64,000 bases of DNA. Source: Burkholderia sp. NRF60-BP8. GTDB lineage: Bacteria > Pseudomonadota > Gammaproteobacteria > Burkholderiales > Burkholderiaceae. The translations under genes and the position numbers were made by a program. Numbering within the stretch: the stretch's first letter is position 1; each line of letters begins with the position of its first letter. The notes under the pieces were generated by a model. It saw only the letters and a list, made by a program, of their open reading frames with translations. It was not told where the DNA came from and made no database searches. Shown here in pieces: positions 51,425 to 59,193 of the stretch. Location of the stretch: assembly GCF_001522585.2 (NCBI RefSeq), contig NZ_CP013373.1, positions 1,364,001 to 1,428,000 on the forward strand, written 5' to 3'.

Positions 51425-52150
51425 TTACTCGTCCCACGCAGAAGGGCTGAACAGGTAGCCGCGGCCCCAGATCGTCTTGATCTTGTGCGGCTCCGATGAC
51501 GCATCCTCGAAGCGGCGGCGCAGCTTCGAGATGCCGGAATCGACCGAGCGGTCGAGCCCGTCGAATTCGATGCCGCGCAACTGCTTGAGGATGTCGTCGC
51601 GGCTCAGCACGGTGCCGGCCGCGCGCGCGAGGATCAGCAGCAGGTTGAATTCGGCGGTCTTCAACTCGACCGGCTCGCCGCGCCACGTGACGGTGCGGTT
51701 CGGCGGCGAGATCGTCAGTTCGCCGAATACGAGCGCGTCGGGCGCGACGGCGCTCGCTTCCGCCGCGGCCGGCTGCGCGCGGCGCAACAGCGCACGGGCG
51801 CGCGCGACGAGCACGCGCGGCTCGATCGGTTTCGTCACGTAGTCGTCGGCGCCGGTCTCGAGCCCGGCGACCTGGTCGTACACGTCCGCGCGCGCGGTCA
51901 GGATCAGCACGGGGACGTTGGTGAACGCGCGGATGCGCCGGCAGACTTCCATGCCGTCGAGATTCGGCAGCATCAGGTCGAGTATCACGAGGGCCGGCTG
52001 GTGCTCGCGCACCGCGGCGACGGCGAGGTCGCCGCGCCGCACGACCGTCACCGCGAATTCATAGCCGTCGAGGTATTCGCGGACGAGCTGCGCGAGGCGA
52101 TCGTCGTCCTCGATCAGCAGCACACGGTATTTGAGCGGAACTTCGTTCAT
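51425..52150 (-). CDS. OmpR-family response regulator (RstA-like)
   Basis: The 241-residue regulator has a receiver domain with LLIEDDDRLA, the phosphoacceptor Asp58 in VILDLMLP and the TKPIEP lysine, then a winged-helix DNA-binding domain (VELKTAEFNLLLILA ... SVDSGISKLRRRFED ... IKTIWGRGYLFS), whose last part is typical of RstA. GAGGAG precedes ATG 52150. The divergent MipA/OmpV gene is an obvious candidate target. Confidence 0.9.
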   Translation of the reverse strand: MNEVPLKYRVLLIEDDDRLAQLVREYLDGYEFAVTVVRRGDLAVAAVREHQPALVILDLMLPNLDGMEVCRRIRAFTNVPVLILTARADVYDQVAGLETGADDYVTKPIEPRVLVARARALLRRAQPAAAEASAVAPDALVFGELTISPPNRTVTWRGEPVELKTAEFNLLLILARAAGTVLSRDDILKQLRGIEFDGLDRSVDSGISKLRRRFEDASSEPHKIKTIWGRGYLFSPSAWDE

Positions 52151-52360
52151 GGTCTCCTCAGGATGCACGCGCCATCTCGTTCCCGGCAGACCGATGCGCG
52201 GCGGCACGCGAATTCTATCCGGCGGACCGGCTGCCGGGGCAGCGGGGCGACAATCTCGAACAATCGAACACAATTGCGCACAGATTCTCCGCACATTCAG
52301 GACAGTCTCGGCGCAGGGCGGCCCCTAGACTGCGGGCTTCGTCACTCGGATCTCGATATT

Positions 52361-53140
52361 GTGCGCCCATCCCTTCGCCGCTACCGCTATTGCATGCCGC
52401 TCGCCGGCCTGACCCTCGCCGCCGCCGCCCACGCGGAAAACCAGTATTCGTTGTCGCTCGGCGGCGGATTCGCACCGCGCTATCAGGGCAGCAACCAGTA
52501 TCGCGGCGTCGTCGCGCCGTCGTTTTCCGCCACGTTCGGCAACGGCTTCTTCGTCGACGGCACGCAGGGCGCCGGCTACCGGCTGAACCTGCCGCACGGT
52601 GCGTTCGTGTCGGCGGCGGTGAGCTACGACGCGGGCCGCGCGGACGAGAACCGCTTCGACCTGCCGGGCTCCGACTACCTGAAGGGGATGGGCCGGATTC
52701 CCGGCTCGGTGCTCGTCGGCGTGCGCGCCGGCGTGTCGCTCTTCGATGCGGCGGAACTGAGCATCACGGTCGATACGCCCGTGACTCACACGTCGCGCGG
52801 CGTGTCGGGGCACGTGGATCTCGCGGTGCCGGTACTCAAGACGTCGCAGCACGAGATCGTCGTGACGGGCACCGTGCACGCGGGCTCGGGACGCTACCTG
52901 CAGACCTTCTACGGCGTGACCGACGCGCAGTCGATGACGAGCCGGTTCCGGCCGTATTCGGTGAGCGGCGGGATCGACAGCGCGGCGATGGCGGTGGCGT
53001 GGAACTGGACGCTGTCGCGGCACTGGTCGGTGCTCGCGACCGGCGGCGTGACGCGCCTGCTCGGCCGCGCCGGCGACAGCCCGATCGTGCAGTCGCGCAA
53101 CAACTACTACGGCATCGCGGGCGTGACGTACAAGTTCTGA
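52361..53140 (+). CDS. MipA/OmpV family outer-membrane protein
   Basis: From GTG 52361 the 259-residue protein has a basic-start signal peptide cleaved after AAAAHA, then a short barrel: QYSLSLGGGFAPRYQGSNQY, PSFSATFGNGFFVDGTQGAGYRL, VSAAVSYDAGRADE, KGMGRIPGSVLVGVRAGV, and ends YYGIAGVTYKF with the C-terminal Phe. MipA proteins bind murein synthases and lytic enzymes or respond to antibiotics. An ATG at 52394 would cut the signal peptide to about 14 residues, so the GTG is preferred. It is divergent from the two-component pair. Confidence 0.85.
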   Translation: MRPSLRRYRYCMPLAGLTLAAAAHAENQYSLSLGGGFAPRYQGSNQYRGVVAPSFSATFGNGFFVDGTQGAGYRLNLPHGAFVSAAVSYDAGRADENRFDLPGSDYLKGMGRIPGSVLVGVRAGVSLFDAAELSITVDTPVTHTSRGVSGHVDLAVPVLKTSQHEIVVTGTVHAGSGRYLQTFYGVTDAQSMTSRFRPYSVSGGIDSAAMAVAWNWTLSRHWSVLATGGVTRLLGRAGDSPIVQSRNNYYGIAGVTYKF

Positions 53141-53420
53141 GCGCATTGCCGACGCGGGCCGGTGCACGCCGGTGCGCCCGGTGCGTCGGCGTCGCGCCGT
53201 CGTTGCGAGTCGCGTGCGGTAACATGCGGGCGGGTTCGGCGTCAGGCCGGCCCTGCGACGCCGGTGCGCCGAGGCGGCTCGGCCGGGTCGCGAAAGGCCG
53301 CCGTTCGCCGACCGGCTCCATCAGGAAACGGCCGGCAGCGTGCGGAACCGATCACGCATGCGATGCCCGGTCGTGCGCGAATGCCGCCACGGACTGCCGG
53401 GCCGCGACAGGGAGAAACCG

Positions 53421-53756
53421 ATGAAGAACACGATCGCGATGCTCGTTGCACTCGTTGCGAGCGCAACCGTTGCAGGATGTGCGGACATGGACACGAAGCA
53501 CCCCAACGCCACCGCCGGCGGCGCGGCCAGACCCCCTCTGGAGCCGGGTGCCGCGCAGGTATGCAAGGCGAATGCCGCGCCGGACGATGCGCTGGTCGGC
53601 AAGACCGAGACCGATGCGACCGCGTTGCTCGACGGCTGCCTGTGGCGCGTGCTCGAGCGTGACGGGAAGTCGCTGCCGGGCACGATGGATTACCGGGAGG
53701 AGCGCCGCAATCTCGGCATTCGCGACGGGAAAGTGATCTGGGTGCGGCGCGGGTGA
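53421..53756 (+). CDS. I78-family peptidase-inhibitor-like lipoprotein
   Basis: The 111-residue protein has a lipoprotein signal ending VAGC, a Thr/Ala/Pro-rich spacer and the compact I78 fold: CKANAAPDDALVGKTETDAT ... LWRVLERDG ... GTMDYREERRNLGIRDGKVI. I78 members are serine-peptidase inhibitors in Alphaproteobacteria relatives; inhibition here is inferred only. GGGAGA precedes ATG 53421. The next lipoprotein gene follows closely on the same strand. Confidence 0.8.
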   Translation: MKNTIAMLVALVASATVAGCADMDTKHPNATAGGAARPPLEPGAAQVCKANAAPDDALVGKTETDATALLDGCLWRVLERDGKSLPGTMDYREERRNLGIRDGKVIWVRRG

Positions 53757-53842
53757 GGCGTTCGGCGTCAGTGTGGCGTGCTCCCGTGCGTGCCGTGACC
53801 CGACACGCGTTGCCCGGCGTCGCCGTGCATGCCGGGCCGCCG

Positions 53843-54322
53843 ATGAGGATGAGGGCGCGGGCGCTCGCATGGGTGCTGACGGTGCCGTGCGTGCTTGCCG
53901 GATGCGGGCCGCACGACGGCGATGCATCGGCCGACGCGCGTACGGTGTGCATTACCGGATACAACGAGTACACCCGCAAGCTTCACGAATTCTGGCTCGA
54001 CAACGAGCATCGGTCGGGATGCTTCGGCAATCCGTCGGCACGGGACGCGGGCGAGGCATTCGGCGGCGGTGGCGGGTTCGCGTGCGGCTGCAAGGTCACG
54101 CCGGGGCGGAAGGTGAAGCTGTACTGGGCATTCGCGCAGCCGCTGGACGAGATCGAGCGCGGCGTCCCGGCGGAGCACCAGACGATCGACGTGACGATTC
54201 CGCAGCCGGAATCGTCGACGTCGCGTTATCTGCGCGTGTATTTCCGGAAGAACGGCACGGCCGAACTGCAATGGGTGGACGACATGAACGCGCCCGAACT
54301 GCGGCCGACCGCGGATCGATGA
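53843..54322 (+). CDS. DUF3304-family lipoprotein
   Basis: The 159-residue protein has a lipoprotein signal (VLTVPCVLAGC) and the DUF3304 pattern TGYNEYTRKLHEFWLDNEHR ... GGGGGFACGCKVTPGRKVKLYW. Function unknown; the Gly-rich CGC loop and paired cysteines suggest a disulfide-stabilised periplasmic domain. A GTG at 53753 overlapping the previous stop would give a 30-residue N-terminal extension that buries the lipobox too deep, so ATG 53843 is preferred. Genes of this family often occur near type VI loci, but no such locus is adjacent here. Confidence 0.75.
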   Translation: MRMRARALAWVLTVPCVLAGCGPHDGDASADARTVCITGYNEYTRKLHEFWLDNEHRSGCFGNPSARDAGEAFGGGGGFACGCKVTPGRKVKLYWAFAQPLDEIERGVPAEHQTIDVTIPQPESSTSRYLRVYFRKNGTAELQWVDDMNAPELRPTADR

Positions 54323-54353
54323 GCGCGGCGACGGGCGTGCGATCGGACGCGCG

Positions 54354-55577
54354 TTACTTCGAGAGGTACCACAGCGCGTCCGCGCTGACGCGCGACGGCT
54401 GAGCGGCCGCGGCCGGGGCTTGAGCCGGCGCGGGCGGCGGCGTGTTCGACGTGATGGCCGTCGGCAGCGTGGCGGGAATATTCGCGGTCGAAGGCGAGGC
54501 CGCCGCCGTCCCCGACGTCGACGGCGTATTCACGTACCATAGCGCATCGGCCGAGGCGGTGCGTTTCGCCGTCGTATTGGGCGCCGCGTTCGCCGCCGTA
54601 CTGGCCGACTTCTTCGATGCCGAGGCCGATGCGCCGGCGGTCGCCGTATTCGCCGTATTCGCCGTCCCGGCCTGCGCGGTCATGCCTGCGGCCGCCGCAC
54701 CCCGCTGCGCGCGCGCTTCGAACGGCCCGAGCTGGAAGATCAACGTTTGCGCGGGACGCGTCAGAACGGCATACGGGAATTGCAGCTCCCACGACATCAG
54801 CACGCGTCCCGACGACGTTTCGGTGAAGATCGCCGGCACGTGCTTCATGTCGCTGAACTGCACGTAGATCCGCGCGCCGTCGTCGAACACCTGGGTCGGC
54901 TTGGCCTGATCGGCGCCGGTGACCGTCCATCCGAAGTTGTACGTACCGGCCGGGCCGGCGGGGCCGCCCTGCGTCGGCGGAGGCGGCGCGGCCGGCGAGA
55001 TCGTACGGGCACGCGTGACGGGCGGCGCCGACACGCTCAGGCTCGCGAACGGGTTGTACGTCTGCACCTGTTGCGGCGGCGTGAAGGAGGGGGGAAGGAT
55101 GGGCATGGGAGTATCCGGCGAATCCGGCATGGTCCGGATTGCATCATAGACCTTGCGCGCGTACGCGAGGCGCTTGTCGGGCGACGCGGAGTTGTACGCG
55201 CCGATCGCGTTCCAGTTGGGGCCGAGCTGGCGGATGTTCTGCGACAGGATCCACGCGCCGACGTACGCGTTCGTGCACGCATCGAACAGGCTTTCCCGCG
55301 TGATGCCTTCGCGCGCGAGCGTCGGCAGCCACGTGCTGTTGATCTGCATCAGCCCGATGTCGACCGTGCCGTTGGTATTCGTATTGACCGCGTTCGGATT
55401 CATCCCCGATTCGACCTGCGCGATGCCGCGCATCAGGCTGACGCTCACGTGCTGGAACGCGGCCGCGTCGTCTAGGCAATCGGCGCGCGCGACGCCGCAG
55501 AGCGCGCACGAGAGCGCGATCGTCGAGGCGATTGTCAGCGTGTCGCGGCTGAGCGGGCGAGTGATATGACGCGGCAT
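54354..55577 (-). CDS. lytic transglycosylase fused to a VirB9-like domain
   Basis: The 407-residue secreted protein (signal peptide 1-32) has an SLT/VirB1-IagB domain at residues 40-155 with catalytic Glu56 in QVESGMNP, GLMQINSTW and IGAYNSASPDKR. After a Pro-rich linker (160-212) residues 215-290 match a VirB9/TrbG-type beta domain: PTQVFDDGARIYVQF, VPAIFTE and a FPYAVLTRPAQTLIFQLG end. The Ala/Thr/Ser-rich tail contains SADALWY twice, the second at the C-terminus. Such fusions are unusual. ATG 55577 is preferred over the TTG at 55646. No conjugation genes are nearby. Confidence 0.8.
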   Translation of the reverse strand: MPRHITRPLSRDTLTIASTIALSCALCGVARADCLDDAAAFQHVSVSLMRGIAQVESGMNPNAVNTNTNGTVDIGLMQINSTWLPTLAREGITRESLFDACTNAYVGAWILSQNIRQLGPNWNAIGAYNSASPDKRLAYARKVYDAIRTMPDSPDTPMPILPPSFTPPQQVQTYNPFASLSVSAPPVTRARTISPAAPPPPTQGGPAGPAGTYNFGWTVTGADQAKPTQVFDDGARIYVQFSDMKHVPAIFTETSSGRVLMSWELQFPYAVLTRPAQTLIFQLGPFEARAQRGAAAAGMTAQAGTANTANTATAGASASASKKSASTAANAAPNTTAKRTASADALWYVNTPSTSGTAAASPSTANIPATLPTAITSNTPPPAPAQAPAAAAQPSRVSADALWYLSK

Positions 55578-55895
55578 GGCAGGATGGGGCGGAATCCGGC
55601 CGCCCGGTGCAAGGAAATTACGCAGACGCGAAGTGTGCCATAGCAAGCGGGCAAATGGCTCGCGTCAAACTTTCCTTTGCATTTGCGCGCGCATGCGCCG
55701 CGCATTTTTATCGCGCCGGATCACGGGTCGAGCCGATGGCCGGTCGGTAAAAATGGCCGGTATTTGCGCGCATGCGATTGCAACGGCAGCGATCATATCC
55801 TGACGTATTACGTCAGTTGCGCGATTAAACGGTGATGGCCTGAGCGAAAAGGGATAATCGCGTCGCCGCCGATGGCGGGCGAAAGCAAGCGACAT
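55578..55895. other. upstream region of the transglycosylase gene
   Basis: Apart from the palindrome at 55800-55816 and the porin terminator, no gene is seen here. The stretch is rich in GCGCGCATGCG dyads and has an AT-richer patch at 55795-55860 that could hold the promoter of the transglycosylase gene. Confidence 0.4.
55800..55816. promoter_or_regulatory. perfect 17-bp palindrome CTGACGTA-T-TACGTCAG
   Basis: An exact inverted repeat around a central T, 223 bases upstream of the transglycosylase start and downstream of the porin terminator. It has no T tract, so it is not a terminator. It looks like a transcription-factor operator; the factor is unknown. Confidence 0.55.
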
Positions 55896-55919
55896 GAAAA
55901 CGGCGGCCGAAGCCGCCGT
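55896..55919 (-). terminator. rho-independent terminator of the porin gene
   Basis: On the minus strand an 8-bp stem (ACGGCGGC/GCCGCCGT) closed by a TTCG tetraloop is followed by TTTTC. It lies 80 bases after the porin stop. Confidence 0.8.
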
Positions 55920-55998
55920 CTGCGCAATCCGAAGACGGGCGGCCACACCGCGTTGCGCGTTGCGCAACCACTGTAGCCGGCCGTCTCCGAGCATGCCG

Positions 55999-57159
55999 TC
56001 AGAAGCGGTGACGCAGGCCGAGGTTGACCATCGTCTGCGAGCTCGTGCCCGCATAACCGTACGATCCGATCGATGCCTGCGCGGCCATCGACCCGCCATT
56101 GCCGTCGCCGGTCTGGCCGCTCGCGTGCTGGTACGCGGCGGTCAGGTAGACGTCGGTGCGCTTCGACAGGCTGTAGTCGGCGCCGGCCGATACCTGGTGA
56201 TAGGTCGCCGACGTGTCGCCGCCCGAGCGCGTGTAGCTGTAGCCGACGCCGACGAGCAGCGCATTCGTCGCCTGGTAGTTCACGAAACCTTGCCCCGTGT
56301 TGTAGTGCTCGTTCGAGCCGAATACCGAACTTGCGTCGCGGCGGTACTGCGCGTTGCTGTAGCCGAGGCCGAACGTGAACGGGCCGGCGACGTACTGGCC
56401 CGCGATGCGGGCGATGCCGAGCGAGTGCGCGCTGGCATAGCCGCTGTTGATCGGGCCGTCGAACGTGCCGTCCGACGAACTGGTCCAGCCGTTGCGCAAG
56501 CCGTTCGACGCGGGGCTGTTGGTCGCGTGGAAGTAGCCGCCCGCGACGCTGAACGGCCCGTTGTTGTACGACACGGCGGCCGAGTACGACTGCGCGGCGC
56601 CGGTGCTGCCGGCGATGCCGCCGAACGAATACATCGCCGAGAACTGCAGGCCCGCATAGACGGCCGACGTGTACTTCACCGCGTTGTCGACGCGGAAGCT
56701 GTTGTCGTAGTTGTCGACGTCGCCCGGCGTCGCGAACACGCTGCCGAGGTAGTTGTCGGCGGTGATGCCCTGCACGAGATCGACGAGCGGGTCGTACTGG
56801 CGGCCGAACGTGAGCGTGCCGTAGCGGTCGCTCGTCAGGCCGACGAACGCTTGCCGGCCGAAGAGGCGGCCGCCCTGGCCCTGCCGGCCGTTGCTCGGGT
56901 CGAAGCCGTTCTCCAACTGGAACAGTGTCTTCAGCCCGCCGCCGAGATCCTCGGTGCCTTTCACGCCCCAGCGGCTGCCGGCCAGATTGCCCGCGCTGCT
57001 GTTGCCGAGCATCCACGCGTTGTCCTTGCCTTGCGCATGGTTCACATAGGTGATCGACGTGTCGATCACGCCATACAGCGTGACGCTCGACTGCGCATGC
57101 GCGACGGGCATCGCCGCGAACGACGCGAGCGAAATCAGCGAGAGGGTCGTGCGTTTCAT
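55999..57159 (-). CDS. Gram-negative porin (OmpC-like, Burkholderia type)
   Basis: The 386-residue protein has a signal peptide (SLISLASFAAMPVAHAQ) and the standard porin opening SSVTLYGVIDTSITYVNH, then SRWGVKGTEDLGGGLKTLFQLENGF, FGRQAFVGLTSDRYGTLTFGRQYD and the C-terminal TMVNLGLRHRF ending in Phe. It forms a trimeric 16-strand diffusion pore. ATG 57159 has AAGGAG at proper spacing; the upstream ATG at 57165 overlaps that ribosome site. The upstream region contains a 10-bp inverted repeat (CAAAAATGAA ... TTCATTTTTG). Confidence 0.93.
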   Translation of the reverse strand: MKRTTLSLISLASFAAMPVAHAQSSVTLYGVIDTSITYVNHAQGKDNAWMLGNSSAGNLAGSRWGVKGTEDLGGGLKTLFQLENGFDPSNGRQGQGGRLFGRQAFVGLTSDRYGTLTFGRQYDPLVDLVQGITADNYLGSVFATPGDVDNYDNSFRVDNAVKYTSAVYAGLQFSAMYSFGGIAGSTGAAQSYSAAVSYNNGPFSVAGGYFHATNSPASNGLRNGWTSSSDGTFDGPINSGYASAHSLGIARIAGQYVAGPFTFGLGYSNAQYRRDASSVFGSNEHYNTGQGFVNYQATNALLVGVGYSYTRSGGDTSATYHQVSAGADYSLSKRTDVYLTAAYQHASGQTGDGNGGSMAAQASIGSYGYAGTSSQTMVNLGLRHRF

Positions 57160-57233
57160 TTTCATCTCCTTGCGCATGGGTGTGGGTTCGTGATCCGGAA
57201 TGGCAGGAGACTACAGAGCCGTAATAAAACGGC

Positions 57234-57294
57234 AAAAATGAAATTCTCCGTTGTGGCCTGATGCCGACAGGCGCATTCCCGGAAATTCATTTTT
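57234..57294. promoter_or_regulatory. inverted repeat in the porin/fecI intergenic region
   Basis: AAAAATGAA at about 57234 is mirrored by TTCATTTTT at about 57285, with CAAAAATGAA/TTCATTTTTG matching over ten bases. It sits about 80 bases upstream of the porin start and could be a regulator site or part of the porin promoter. The rest of the 480-base interval up to the Fur box shows no gene. Confidence 0.35.
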
Positions 57295-57581
57295 GAGGGA
57301 TTTGGATTATTGAACACTATGCATCAATGGATTGCCGTTTCGCGATTTTTCCATTGCGTTTTGCGCGGGGCGTGATAATACGGCGCGATATTCGGGTGAA
57401 TGCCCGCAATCGCAATATTGTTATCGATCCGTCAAATCATTATTTAACGAATCGAATTGGCCGCCCCGGAACGAATGTGATAACCGCGCGCGATTCGCAT
57501 CCGACGGCGGTATCGACTTCGCCATCCGTCGCTGCGTCAGCGTCGCTCGCGTACCGAAACCGCGGTCACCATCTCGCTTTT

Positions 57582-57600
57582 GTATATAATAATCATTCTC
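57582..57600 (+). promoter_or_regulatory. Fur box over the fecI promoter
   Basis: The 19 bases match the GATAATGATAATCATTATC consensus at 14 positions by hand count, and overlap a TATAAT at 57585-57590. The position immediately before an ECF sigma gene of the FecI family is where Fur normally represses iron-uptake signalling systems. Confidence 0.8.
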
Positions 57601-57642
57601 ATTTACAGAATGGTTGACGCCTGCGCACCCCGGAACCCGGCC

Positions 57643-58152
57643 ATGTCCGCTGACAAGCTGTCCCTCCATCGAGAAATCGACGCCCTCTATGCCGGCCACC
57701 ACGCGTGGCTGCGCGGCTGGCTGAGCCGGAAGCTCGGTTGCGCGCACCGCGCGGCCGATCTCGCGCACGACACGTTCGTGCGCCTGCTCGCACGCGACGA
57801 GCCGATCGGCGCCGCCGAGCCGCGCGCGTTCCTGACGACGGTCGCCCAGCGTGTGCTGAGCAACCACTGGCGGCGCGAGCAGATCGAGCGCGCGTATCTC
57901 GACGTGCTCGCGCAGCGCCCGGAAGCCGTTGCGCCGTCGCCGGAAGAACGGGCCGTCGTCGTCGAGACGCTGCTCGACATCGACCGGCTGCTCGACGGCT
58001 TGCCGCTCGCGGCGAAGCGCGCGTTCCTGCTCGCGCAGCTCGACGGGCTCACGCAGACCGACATCGCGCGCGAACTCGGTGTGTCGCTCGCGACGGTGAA
58101 GCGCTATCTCGTGAAGGCCGGCACGCAGTGCTTTTTCGTGATGGCGGCCTGA
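57643..58152 (+). CDS. fecI: FecI-like ECF sigma factor
   Basis: The 169-residue sigma factor has region 2 (ALYAGHHAWLRGWLSRKLG ... ADLAHDTFVRLLARD; ITTVAQ-like RAFLTTVAQRVLSNHWRRE) and region 4 (LLDGLPLAAKRAFLLAQLDG ... IARELGVSLATVKRYLVKA). This is the iron-starvation subgroup that works with FecR and a TonB receptor. In-frame ATGs at 57610 and 57643 are possible; family alignment favours MSADKLSLHREIDAL. The Fur box lies 43 bases upstream. Confidence 0.92.
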   Translation: MSADKLSLHREIDALYAGHHAWLRGWLSRKLGCAHRAADLAHDTFVRLLARDEPIGAAEPRAFLTTVAQRVLSNHWRREQIERAYLDVLAQRPEAVAPSPEERAVVVETLLDIDRLLDGLPLAAKRAFLLAQLDGLTQTDIARELGVSLATVKRYLVKAGTQCFFVMAA

Positions 58153-58155
58153 CCG

Positions 58156-59139
58156 ATGGCCGCCCCGGGAGCGCCGGCGGTGCCGCCGCACGTCGCACGT
58201 CGCGCGGTCGAATGGTGGGTCGACCGGCAGTCCGGCCGGACGGACGATGCGTTCGTCGCCGCGCTCGCGCGCTGGCGCGCGGAGGATCCGGCGCACGACG
58301 CGGCGTGGCGTCACATCGAAGCGATGCAGGGCCGGTTCGATCGGCTGGCGGGCGGGCTTGACGCGCAAGCCGCGCATGCGGCGTTGCTGCCGAAGCGGGC
58401 GGGCCGCCGCGCGGCCGTGAAGGCGCTGGCCGTGCTGCTGTTCGCGGGCGGCGCCGCATGGATGGCCGAGCCCGCACGGCGCGCGGCGATCTGGCCGGCC
58501 GACCTGCGCACGGCCGTCGGCGAGCGGCGCACGGTGACGCTCGCGGATCGCACGGTCGTCGTGCTCGATACCGACACGGCGCTCGACGTGCGCTTCGACG
58601 ACGCGGCGCGGCGCCTGCACTTGCTGCGCGGCACGATCATGGTCACCAGCGGTCACGACGGGCGTGTGCCTGCGCGGCCGCTCGTGGTCGCGACCGCACA
58701 GGGCGAGTTGCGGCCGCTCGGTACGCGCTTCGCGGTGCGGCAGCGCGACGGTGCGACGCGCTGCGAGGTGTTTGCCGGCGCCGTCCGGGTGCAACCGGTC
58801 GATGCGTCGGCCGGCACGCGCGTGATCGCGGCCGGAGAGGGCGCGGATTTCACGCGCGCCGCGATCGGGGCGGCGGCGCCGCTCGATCCGTACGCGTCCG
58901 CGTGGACGGGCGGCATGCTCGTCGCGTCGCGTATGCGGCTGGCCGATCTCGTCGCCGAACTCGACCGCTATCGGCGCGGCAGCCTGCGCTGCGATCCGGC
59001 CGTGGCCGATCTGCGCGTGTCGGGCACCTATCCGCTCGACGATCCCGCACGCGTGCTCGATACGCTGACGGCGACGCTGCCGATCGACGTCCACTACCTG
59101 ACGCGTTACTGGGCGACCGTCGTGCCGGCCCGTTCGTGA
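58156..59139 (+). CDS. fecR: FecR-like anti-sigma regulator
   Basis: The 327-residue protein starts three bases after the sigma gene stop. The cytoplasmic N-terminus has the DUF4880 pattern RRAVEWWVDRQSGRTDDAFV ... FVAALARWRAEDPAHDAAWR, followed by one membrane helix (about 88-104), then the periplasmic FecR domain (RTAVGERRTVTLADRTVVVLDTDTALDV ... GELRPLGTRFAVR) and a C-terminal STN-like end (VADLRVSGTYPLDDPARVLDTL). It passes the signal from the receptor to FecI. Confidence 0.92.
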   Translation: MAAPGAPAVPPHVARRAVEWWVDRQSGRTDDAFVAALARWRAEDPAHDAAWRHIEAMQGRFDRLAGGLDAQAAHAALLPKRAGRRAAVKALAVLLFAGGAAWMAEPARRAAIWPADLRTAVGERRTVTLADRTVVVLDTDTALDVRFDDAARRLHLLRGTIMVTSGHDGRVPARPLVVATAQGELRPLGTRFAVRQRDGATRCEVFAGAVRVQPVDASAGTRVIAAGEGADFTRAAIGAAAPLDPYASAWTGGMLVASRMRLADLVAELDRYRRGSLRCDPAVADLRVSGTYPLDDPARVLDTLTATLPIDVHYLTRYWATVVPARS

Positions 59140-59193
59140 GCGCGCCGAAAATTTTTTTCGCCGACCTGAGCTGTTTCTCGATGTTCGCGTGAC

